64,000 bases of DNA. Origin: Pseudisothecium myosuroides. Taxonomy: Eukaryota > Streptophyta > Bryopsida > Hypnales > Lembophyllaceae. Below, in pieces: positions 42,296 through 51,224 of the stretch; the first letter of the stretch is position 1, and the number at the start of each line of letters is the position of its first letter. The position numbers and the translations under genes were made by a program. The stretch lies in NCBI GenBank assembly GCA_951799445.1, contig OX637291.1, forward strand, positions 8,992,501-9,056,500, in the 5' to 3' direction. The notes under the pieces are model-generated. The model made no database searches. It saw only the letters and a program-made list of their open reading frames with translations, and was not told where the DNA came from.

Positions 42296-43060
42296 TTAAT
42301 TCCTTAAGGAGTAGTGATTTCCAAAATTGTAAAGATGTATTATAAAATGCAACTTAGAATATTATTTAATGATGCCTCTCAAACAATAGTTGTCAAATAT
42401 GGTCTGTAGATCATATCCATATGGTTAAATCAACTAATAAACAAACCAATATTTTTCAATAAAATTTGAAGCCAAAAATTGAAAATTCCTCTAAAAATTG
42501 ATTGCAAATTGAATATTTGTGATATTCAGGAGAATTTTTTCCATAAAGTTCAAAATGTTAAATTCTAATCATAGTGATTTTTGAAGATTTTATTTTACAT
42601 TTCCATTCAAGTCGTTTTTGAAGAGTCATTTTTTGAACTAAAAAGGCATTAGAAAAAAGGGGCTTTAAGAGGGCTGTTAAATCTAAGCTCGTAGTGCAAA
42701 TATGATGCAAATAAAAAACAATATGAATGTGATTTTTGAATGCGATTTTAATATTTTTTTAAATATTTTTTTGTTTGTTGTATTTGTTGCATTTGCACTA
42801 ATGATCGAAACTCAAGTGGCCCTCTTGAAGCTCCATTTTTTCTAATATTACTTTTTGAAGCTAGCCCTACAAATACCTATTGAAAAATAGAATATTTAAA
42901 AAGCAAAGTCTTCAAAGTCTATACTATACAATGATTAAAGAATTAACACACAAATCTTCAAAAAAAATGATGGATGAAAAAATGCATTTTTGTGTGTTTG
43001 GGATGTGTTTTGTGTTCATTAGTTATTTAAAATTTGAATGCCTAGTCCTTTAGGAGTTAA
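42296..43060 (+). mobile_element. TTAA-type MITE, family R, copy 2 (with nested insertion)
   Basis: It starts TTAATTCCTTAAGGAG and ends TAGTCCTTTAGGAGTTAA. The body aligns with family R copy 1 at 15385-15954. It is longer by about 198 bp because of the insertion at 42649-42846; without it the length is about 567 bp, against 570 bp. Confidence 0.8.
42649..42846. mobile_element. ~198-bp MITE nested in family R copy 2
   Basis: The ends are TTAGAAAAAAGGGGCTTTAA (then GAGGGC) and the inverse of CTTGAAGCTCCATTTTTTCTAA, matching over about 26 bp. The uninterrupted family R copy 1 reads straight through this point (AAAAAGTTACTTTTTG), showing an empty site. The target duplication is probably 3 bp (ATT) but the AT-rich context leaves it ambiguous. 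Confidence 0.75.
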
Positions 43061-43670
43061 CCCTTGAGCCCTCAAAGGACACGTTTTGGATGATGATCAA
43101 AGTGCTTGAGAACAAGGTTTTGTCCAAATAACTTCTCACTCATCCACTGTAGTGTTTGAATCTTTAAAATTCAACCTTCTTTTATGACCAAATTGTTAAA
43201 ACTGAGTTGAATAATACATTGGGGAATCTTGACTTATTCTAAGCGGGGCTGAACTTGAGACCAACAACCATCCTTTTGACTTCAATGTTGGACCTGTTGT
43301 ATAAAGTAGGGATATCGTAAACGATTAAAACAAACATTTCTACTTGTAGAATATGAAAAATTCGTTGAGAAATTGAGCTCAATGTATGTGATAATAAGGA
43401 TGAAGAAGAATGCAAAAAAAAAGAATTTTTTTTCTTCAAGAATGAATATAGTTTATTCAATATAAATGTGGATTTTCATTTGGACCCATTCCCATCTCAT
43501 AGCTTCACCTAAAGCGGCTACCTTTAGAACTTATTTCTAATCACATGTGAATCAATCAAGTGTGAGCAAATTGAATCTTTTTCAAATCAACAATAGAGCC
43601 AGCCATTTTCCATTTAGAACACCCTATTATACCATTAGAAGAGCCTCTCCATTTTTAATATTCCTACTAT

Positions 43671-44530
43671 ACACTGGGGTACAGTTCATTTACAAATTGC
43701 CTATTGTGCCATTCAAATTTTCTTTGCATAGTATAGAAAAGAATTGGAATTTTTTGTCTTGCATAATTAATACTCAATTCTTAGGCAAATCCAATCAAGC
43801 ATACTAAATTTTAATTCCAGTAAAGCAAAATTCCATTTTTTGTGAATTTTTAAAGTCAATTTTCATAGTTTTACATAATAGTTTATAGAAAACAATTGGT
43901 CATGAATTTTTTTAATCCGATTGCGTAGATATGTAGGAAACAACCATATGCACATCTTTCATATTAAAAGAACACCCCTTTAAGTAACAAAAACATAATT
44001 TAGGAAGAGTTCAATGTGAGTCATATGACCAAACTTTGTAATGTAGATATCTCTATATTTTAACTAGATTTTGGCAAAGTAATTGTATCGTCATATTCAA
44101 ATGTACAAAATTAGTCATAGCGTTGTGCAAAATCTAGTTAAAATATAGAAATATCTCTTACAAAGTTTGGTCATATGACACTTCATATTGAGCTCTTCCT
44201 AGGTTATATTTTTCTTACTTAAGTTTTTTTTTTTTTAATATGAAAGAGGTGCATATGGAGTTTCATGCATATCTACGCAATCAAATAAAAAAAAAGTCAT
44301 TACCAATTATTTTTAATAAAATATTATGTATAACCATGAAAATTGGCTTTAAAAATTCACCCAAAATGGGATTTTGTTTTTTTGGAACTGAAATTTGGTA
44401 TGCTTGATTGGGATTGCATAAGAATTGAATGTTAATAATACAAGACAAAACTTGCCAATTCTATTCTATATTATGCAAAATTCTTTGAATGGTAGAATAG
44501 CCAGTTTGTAAATGAATTGTACCCCACTGT
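43671..44530. mobile_element. Long palindromic foldback element
   Basis: The arms are inverted copies over hundreds of bases. ACACTGGGGTACAGTTCATT at the left pairs with the inverse of AATGAATTGTACCCCACTGT at the right. Matching continues through CCATTCAAA, CAATTCTTAGGCAAATCCAA and TCCAATCAAGCATAC to the centre, where GGTCATATGA...AACTAGATTTTG pairs with CAAAATCTAGTT...TTTGGTCATATGACA around 44040-44190. The 860-bp element is almost entirely self-complementary. Confidence 0.85.
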
Positions 44531-44603
44531 ACTTCAACCAAACTCCTCTCCATTTGGCAACAATGGAGGGGCACAAGGAGATTGTAGAATTCATATTGAG
44601 CAG

Positions 44604-44883
44604 GATTTTTTTTTCATTTTTCATGAAGTGCCAAGGTGGCGATATAAAATGTTATAATGGCGCTCCAAATTTCAACATTCATCCACATATTGGATAGAAA
44701 AACAACACATTAGCACATATCATTTGTTTATAATTCTATTTTCATTTACAATTTCGCAATTTCATCCAAGATTTTTTTTTCAATTCAAAGTTTTCTGGCA
44801 AAAAACTTCACATTTTTTTGCCATTTTTTAGCCAAATTATTTTTTTCTGGTGCAATATGGCACCAAAAAGCCAAAAAACACAC
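44604..44883. mobile_element. Dispersed MITE-like repeat (copy 2) inside the ankyrin pseudogene
   Basis: It aligns with 31538-31818 from its left T-run to the AAAAAGCCAAAAAACAC right end. The coding fragments on either side are contiguous in the intact paralogues, so the insertion came after the duplication. Confidence 0.75.
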
Positions 44884-45046
44884 CTTGATATTGAGCCATG
44901 TGCAAAGATATTTCCAGAGGTGTTGAGAACGCCAAAGATGGCTTTGGCTACACAACACGACATTTGGCTGTCCGGCACTCGCGTGAGAGCATCGCACAAC
45001 TCCTCATGACATTGTAGATGTTTGCAGACATAAGTTATTTCATACT

Positions 45047-45285
45047 AGAGAATGGTCCATCGAGGGCCGATTCTGCTGTGGAGCAAGCCCCGGAGTAAGC
45101 CCAGCAAGGCGAGCTCCACGGCAGAATCGGCCCTCAATGGACCGTTCTCTGGCGTTAAGAGTAGTTCTTGCAATGCTCCCCACGACAAAATCGGCCCTCT
45201 GCGGCAGAATCGGCCCTCTGTAGATGATTCGGCAAACCAATCATCCCTTGAAATGGCCTGAATCAACGGGCACTGCTCTTAACTT
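45047..45285. mobile_element. GC-rich foldback inside the ankyrin pseudogene
   Basis: The arm AGAGAATGGTCCATCGAGGG through CTGTGGAGC (45047-45084) pairs with GCTCCACGGCAGAATCGGCC through CCGTTCTCT (45112-45150), with three mismatches in 38. The next ~130 bp add two more direct copies of AATCGGCCCTCTG. The pseudogene resumes after it at about 45287. Its high GC content is unlike that of its surroundings. Confidence 0.75.
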
Positions 45286-45333
45286 GTAGTCAACCAGCCA
45301 CCAGTGAGCCAGGTGATGTCGGTGCATACTTCT

Positions 45334-46913
45334 GAAATGTCGGCATTAGGCCCCCATAGTTGGATGTGAAATTACTTCACTATGTATGCTCCTAGTTGTC
45401 AATTTCATAGGAAAGAAATTGTTTATTTATTTATTTTTAATTTTCAAAGACAAAGTGACATATCTTCTGTAATATAAGTCAGATTTTGTTATGAGAATTT
45501 TAATTCATTGTGAATTTTTGAAAGAAAACTAAGAAAAATTCATTTAAAATAACAAAATAACCTTAAGAAATCTGAAAATTTTCATCATAGGTTTATTTGA
45601 AGGGATAGAACACCATGGTGTAAACCAGGTTCCCATGTTAATATTTTATAATTTAAAAGTTAGTAGTGGTTATAGATCCAAAGTGCAAATGTCAATAAAC
45701 TATTAAATTTGGGAAATTTCTCAAATTTTTATATGAAGTAGAAACTACAATTGATAACCCTCATTTTGTTTGTTGGGTTTAAATTCAAGAAATATCACTT
45801 TATCAGATAAAATTCAAATCAGAAGCTAAGAGCTAGAAGTAGTTGAAGAATACTACAATAACAATTTCTTGTGATTCATTTCTAGAGCATCTTGTGATTT
45901 TCTTCTTTCATAAGAAAATCATCAATTATACCTCAATGAGGCAATTTTTATACCACCCAAGCAACATTCATTCAAGCAAATTTCAGAATAAGAATTTGAT
46001 GAGTAATATTTTGTCATCATGAATTGATACTATCTTGAAGTCATGCAAACACCTCAAAATTACTTTCACCACACTCTAGGATTAACACAAATTTTGCAAG
46101 TTAGATACATGTGATTATAACAACACCAATGTAGAATAAACAAATATATAAAATATGAAATACATATGATTTTAGCATTGTATGACAAAAGAGGAACAAA
46201 TAAACCAAGAAAATGGAATTTTTATGTTCAATCAAGTCTATCTACCAACCTCATCTTGTAACCTTGGATTTTTGAACAACTCCAATCTTGAATTTTGAAC
46301 AAACAAACAAACCCCAGTCAACACAACTATTATGATGCTACAAGTTTGAAAAATCAAAATAATTGACAATCATTTTTCATATAGTGACTATTTATGAATA
46401 GAAATTGTCATATTTATTTTTCATACTTAAATGATAATGCATGTCCACTACGACTAAGAGTCATTAAAGTTTAATATGCAATTTTGTGTGCACATTCACT
46501 CTAGATTTTTGAAGAATAAATGAAGACTTGTAATTCATATCAAAATTAGTTCCAAAAATTTGAAATTTCTCCATTAGCATATATTAGAGTAGAACATCAT
46601 GATGGCAAAGCATTTTCTCATGAGTCTTTTTATAATTAGGAAATCATTAGACCCGCATGGTTTTTGTTTTCAGATTCTTTGAGCTTTCATTATTCCAAAA
46701 TAGAACAAAAATTAGACTTAATAGACTTTATTTCATTAACTAAGCTCAAATTTTATTAAATCATTTTTATGGACAAAATTCAAATAAGAGCAAAGAGTTA
46801 GAAGAAGACCAAATACACTACATACTGATCCATGGATTTATCATCTTATCCTGTAGATAATTTAACTATATCACAATGAGAGAATTTCCAACTCCATTTC
46901 CAAAACCATCCAC
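45334..46913. other. AT-rich intergenic stretch
   Basis: No gene is supported. The sequence is A/T-rich and no paired inverted ends were found in it. Confidence 0.5.
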
Positions 46914-47229
46914 TTAGGTAGCCTACTCTAAAAGCGACTAATTATGCTCTAGAAGCGATCATGCATGACACAAAGGTACATTTTTCTTTCTTCAATGTAC
47001 CTCTAGTGTACATTTTAGGAAGTGGTTTCTTTTAGTGACCACTAAGTTTCAACTTCAAAAATTCATAACTAATTCCACAAAAGTCCAAAAAACATGAAAC
47101 GACTTGGGTTAGATGCCAAATTCCATATTTCTTCCTCCAAAATTTACTGAAAATTGTTTCTTCCCCTGAAACGACCCCCAAAACGCAATCAGCTCTTATA
47201 AATGGTCGCTTTAAGAGCAGACTACCTTG
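46914..47229. mobile_element. TTAGGTAG/CTACCTTGA MITE
   Basis: The left end TTAGGTAGCCTACTCTAAAA (then GCGAC) is mirrored by GTCGCTTTAAGAGCAGACTACCTTGA. The interior shares TTCATAACTAATTCCACAAA and CATGAAACGACTTG with the TAAGGTAGGAGG MITEs (inverted) and with 38950-39196. Confidence 0.65.
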
Positions 47230-47395
47230 AGACTAACTTACGTCCAAGCAGCTCCCAAGAAAAAAATTTACAAGAGAAACTTTGGTACCGACTGACAGGG
47301 AGTTTCAGCTGACACAAGTCCGCCGTCGGTTGAGGTCTTTTCAGATTTGGCTTTCAGATTTGGCTTCATACAGTTGTGGAAAATGTCAGTCGAGG

Positions 47396-47977
47396 TTAAC
47401 CCTGGAGCGTCTGGATTCATCTCCAAAATTGACGATTTGAGAAAAATCATTATAAACTACAATTTGGAAGAATATTTTGGAATTGGTATACAAACAAAAG
47501 CTGTAGATTTTGATTTAAAAACTCTATCCGTACGGTTAGATCTACTAATGCTATCACCAATCTTTTTCTATAAATTTTGAAAAGAAAATTTCAGAATTCC
47601 TTCTAAATTCAATTACAAGTAAAATATTATCATTTTTTGAGTAAAACTTGTTGGAATGGATTTGAAATAAGGTTCTCTTCATATGGTGATTTTTTGAAAT
47701 TTTTGTGACCTTTACATTTTTGACCTCATTTTTGCACATCTAGTTTTGAATTGAAGTCAATGCAAATTGACCACTTGACATACTTCCACATTTGTAATTT
47801 TAGAAATGTATATGTTCTAGTAACACCCAATCCAACCGATGGATAGGACAACAACTTGATAAAGTATCACCAAAAATTAGGATGACTTTCATCCAAGCAG
47901 GAATGAGACAGAAACAAGGATCTGAATCTGTTCATATATCGTCCAGAAAATGGTCTGTCGGAGCGCTCCAGGGTTAA
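47396..47977 (+). mobile_element. TTAA-type MITE, family S, copy 1
   Basis: It starts TTAACCCTGGAGCGTC and ends GAGCGCTCCAGGGTTAA. The interior matches, in inverse, the diverged copy at 57391-57975, for example CACTTGACATACTTCCACAT and CCAATCCAACCGATGGATAG. The right end continues into the 86-bp array. Confidence 0.8.
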
Positions 47978-48448
47978 AAATGTCAAAGAAAATGTCCATT
48001 CCAATTGACTCCAATGTCTGTCCGATAGTCCAGAAAATGGACGTCGGAGCACTCCAGGATTAAAAATGTTAAAGAAAATGTCCATTCCAATTGACTCCAA
48101 TGTCTGTCCGATAGTCCAGAAAATGAACGTCGGAGCGCTCCAGGGTTAAAAATGTCAAAGAAAATGTCCATTCCAATTGACTCCAATGTCTGTCCGATAG
48201 TCCAGAAAATGGACGTCGGAGCGCTCCAGGATTAAAAATGTCAAAGAAAATGTTCATTCCAATTGACTCCAATGTCTGTCCGATAGTCCAGAAAATGGAC
48301 GTCGGAGCGCTCCAGGGTTAAAAATGTCAAAGAAAATGTCCATTCCAATTGACTCCAATGTCTGTCCGATAGTCCAGAAAATGGACGTCGGAGCGCTCCA
48401 GGATTAAAAATGTCAAAGAAAATGTCCATTCCAATTGACTCCAATGTC
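47935..48448. repeat. 86-bp tandem array seeded from a MITE end
   Basis: A unit of exactly 86 bp recurs at 47991, 48077, 48163, 48249, 48335 and 48421, measured at AATGTCCATTCCAATTG. The unit contains GTCCAGAAAATGGACGTCGG followed by AGCGCTCCAGGGTTAAAA, which is the right end of family S copy 1. The unit is therefore the MITE terminus plus adjacent flank, tandemly amplified. Units differ at few positions (GGGTTA or GGATTA), so the expansion is recent. The repeating minus-strand protein frames are artefacts. Confidence 0.92.
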
Positions 48449-49459
48449 AATCGGGGAGCCTCTAGAGTACATCTTCCCATTTATGTCCGCCGCATCCCAT
48501 CGTCCTGCTCAGACGATGGTGCTCCACTGTGATGTGACCTTCATGCTCGTTGCCTAAGATCTCCTCGAGCCTTGCCGTCAGTGCTGTCCACCTTCTCACC
48601 GTCTTCTCACTTCTTGCACTGTCTGCATACGATTTTTCAGTCGATCATTGTAATGTTGTTGCCCTTCCTTGTCTTCTTCTCACTCTCTGTGCGCTCGCAC
48701 TCGGCTTAAAAAGAAAAAAATACTTGTTTCTTCAACCTGTACAACGTAAGTTAAAACGTCAGTGTACAGACAGAGTTCTAACATTTGTGTGTGGCAACGT
48801 TTTCCAGCAGTGGCCAAGCCCAGGGGCGATTCTCCGACTGTCTTCCGAACCCGGTGTGGTAACTTTGTTGTTGCTACGGTAATGAGCAGTACTCACCACT
48901 TACTAAAGGAAAACATAGAATTGGGTGCGGAGTGGGCTTTGGCATTAATTCGTTTCTATGTGTTATCCAGTTTGCTTCATCGAGTCATTGATAGTTAGTT
49001 ATTTTGTGTTCAGAATGAAATTAAGGCTTCGTAATTACTAGCAGGGGGGAAATCTAGAATGAGCTTATTTCAGGTGGTTTGATTTGTAATTGTATTCGGT
49101 GTCCAATCTAGCGGTGATTATCAATCTCATATATACTGCATGTGTGTTAATTGCTGTTAGGATTGGCACTGAAAGCAGGAGTATCAGAACAAAGCTTGCA
49201 CATGCTTCAGGTCAACATCAACCTGCGTGATCAGAAAGCTTTAGTTTGTATTCTAGATGCGTTTTCTCTGCATTCTTTGGTATCACCCTTCGGCTTACTA
49301 TGTTGAAGTCGTAAAGATACCTAACCGGGTTTGAGTAAAATTATATTGTTTCAAGAAATTTTAGACGACTTGGATCGTTTCCATGATTTGTGGGGAGAAT
49401 TCCCTATAGTCAAAGTGATGATCTCTTTATGATGTCTATGAAGATACTGTTTTCTGCAT

Positions 49460-50010
49460 GATGTGATATGGTTTTGTGTGGAGAGTACAGGATAAGGGTG
49501 TGCGTCTTGTGTCTGGTATGTTCTTCTCATTTTGCCGTTATTTGATTTGACTTCACTTGATTTTGTGTGGTGTGTACAGTGCGACCGATTTACGGTGTAG
49601 GGTGTTGTGTGTTTTGAATTTTTGATTCGCTCTTCTAGTTTTGCATTATTTTTCATTTCCGTTGCTTTAGTTTGGAGATTACAAGGCTCCTGATTTTCGG
49701 TTGCCCTAGTTTTGAATTTGCGTGGAGTACGACCGATTTTCGATTGGGGACTGGGTGTTTTGTCTTTGTGATAACTTTTCCAGTTTGTCATCAATTTTCA
49801 TTTGACTTGCTTTTGAGTGGAGACTACAGGACTACCAATTATCGATTGCCCTAATTTTCATTGACTTGATTTGGTGTGGTCGGAGTCTTCAGTACTACCG
49901 ATTTTCGGTTTTGGGGTGGGTATTTTGTCTTTGCGATAACTCGCTCTTCTCATTTTGCCCTAGTCGTTAGTTGATTTGATTTTGTGTGGAGACTTCAGTA
50001 TTACCGATTG
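49460..50010. repeat. Degenerate ~110-130-bp tandem repeats
   Basis: The same words return in order four to five times: TTTTGTGTGGAGA, CTACAGGACTACC, GATTTTCGATTG, GGGTGTTTTGTCTTTG, GATAACT, CTCTTCTCATTTTGCC and TTGATTTGA. The similarity is imperfect, so the array is old. Confidence 0.65.
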
Positions 50011-50126
50011 TAGGTTTTGTTCTATTTCTCCATTAAACTCTGGCTCTATTGCTTTCATGGCACCATTTTGTAGTGATTAGCGTGATTCTAAGCTTCTTAT
50101 TCTACCTTGACTGGTGATTCACACAG

Positions 50127-50224
50127 CAGGCGTTTTATTGAAGTCCAGGATTGCTTGCTGAATCTTGAGTCCTCATACTACTCTCAAGTGGAGCGACAAG
50201 ATTGGAAAGCATACCGAAACAGAG
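50127..50224 (+). CDS. Candidate isolated exon
   Basis: A 98-bp stretch between GATTCACACAG and AGAG|GTACAT has plausible splice sites and an open frame encoding EVQDCLLNLESSYYSQVERQ and then DWKAYRNR. I do not recognise the protein and could not find partner exons. It may be spurious. Confidence 0.25.
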
Positions 50225-50882
50225 GTACATCAGTAATAACCCCTATTGGATTGACGCAATTTTTGACCCTTGTAATGCTCAAAGCCTCTTTTGAGCTTCG
50301 TAGATGACATTCTAAACGAAACAAAGAGCCAAAACATTTGGAAATTTATCAACCTTTCTGAAATGTAACAATAGGTTCGATCTTAAATTAGACATGTTAT
50401 GGATCACCAGAAAAAAAGCCCTGGAGGTATCCGTTCACTTAAGGTTGCCGTTTTTCAATAACTTTAGTCACTGTTCCACTCCCCCTCAAGGCTGCAAGTG
50501 CTGGCTATCATTTAATTCATAACACTTGTCTTACAGTTTTCTATGTACCTCACTTAAGCTTCAGCTCGATTGCAACTCAAATAAAGGTTGGAGGGTCGTC
50601 TTTGGTAATGGAAGCTTCACACTAGATAATGCTTGTCAGTATAATTTGAGATGCCATTAATATCACTCATGCCAACTTTAAAACACAAATCAAATTTGAA
50701 TTGAATTTCTGACTTAGGCAATCCTTGAGTATATCTATGTTTTGAAAATCTGGATATTTTAAATACGGAGTATGCATGAGTTTCCGATATTGTATGCAAT
50801 AAGATCGATCAATTATCAACAGTATCATACTCCGCATTTGTTGACCACTGTCTTGAATCAAACGAGCAGCATTGCGTTCTTT

Positions 50883-51160
50883 AGGGGATCGAGCCTTGAC
50901 GCGCAGCGAGTGCGGTTGATCGAATTAGCCATGAGGAGGTATGAATATCATGAACCTCCCTATGTGATCTTTGACGGTGTTCGGAGTCGCTGTACTCAAG
51001 TGAAACCCAGGTTAATTAGTTTCATTTTCCTTCGCACTAGGTGCAACAACATCTATATAAGTTGTCTGTAATATGAAGTGTGCGAGATCCAGAAGCTGGC
51101 TGCTTCAATTTGTAGTTTTTGTTAAATTCGGGTTGTCGACCTCACTGAAGCTTCATTTGG
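50883..51160 (+). promoter_or_regulatory. Upstream region of ankyrin/PGG copy 2, duplicated from copy 1
   Basis: The block GATCGAGCCTTGACGCGCAG...TTGATCGAATTAGCC...GTTCGGAGTCGC...TAAGTTGTCTGTAATA aligns with 29116-29390 in front of copy 1. CTATATAAG at 51053-51061 is a good TATA candidate, matching the position of TATAAG in copy 1. The duplication therefore included regulatory DNA as well as the coding frame. Confidence 0.6.
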
Positions 51161-51224
51161 TTTGATTTGGTGCAGATCGATCAAAAAGTCTGCGAGCTCG
51201 GTGGGGAGGACGACGGACATAACC

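Larger units (their letters stand above)
43190..45333 (+). pseudogene. Ankyrin/PGG pseudogene split by at least three insertions
   Basis: Fragments occur in gene order: TTGGGGAATCTTGAC...CCATCCTTTTGACTTCAATG near 43220-43302, TACTTCAACCAAACTCCTCT...GAGATTGTAGAATTCATATT at 44530-44600, GAGAACGCCAAAGATGGCTT...TTGGCTGTCCGGCACTCGCG at about 44925-45020, and CAGCCACCAGTGAGCCAGGT near 45295-45333. They match codons for the first ankyrin repeats of the intact gene at 51225-52481. The gaps are filled by an insertion of ~1.2 kb containing the palindrome at 43671-44530, by the repeat at 44604-44883, and by the foldback at 45047-45285. The PGG half is missing. Confidence 0.8.
48449..50880. other. GC-richer region with no clear gene
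   Basis: Composition rises from 48,450, as in the other gene islands, and the strand is pyrimidine-rich (CTTGCCGTCAGTGCTGTCCA, then TTCTCACCG repeats). No ATG-started long frame exists. It may be the promoter or leader of a gene with short exons, or a non-coding transcript. It contains the degenerate tandem repeats at 49460-50010 and a candidate exon at 50127-50224. The segment at about 50230-50430 recurs diverged at 58120-58290. Confidence 0.4.

Noticed and set aside
43671..44530. Assembly artefact (inverted duplication)
   Set aside because: The arms differ at many positions and sit inside a pseudogene at a clean break, which fits an old foldback element better than a recent assembly error. 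I cannot fully exclude an artefact.
47935..48448. CRISPR-like array
   Set aside because: The 86-bp units are head-to-tail with no variable spacers, and the genome is clearly eukaryotic.
47867..48480. Four overlapping minus-strand proteins with identical repeated peptides
   Set aside because: All are translations of the 86-bp tandem array, whose length is not a multiple of three, so the frame shifts from unit to unit.
48550..48882. 110-codon plus-strand frame with Leu-rich N-terminus
   Set aside because: It starts at TTG, not ATG, and the Leu-rich part reflects a CT-rich strand. I saw no splice structure to rescue it.
49351..49794. 147-codon minus-strand frame
   Set aside because: It lies over degenerate tandem repeats and has low-complexity Lys/Thr/Ser composition; no family is recognised.
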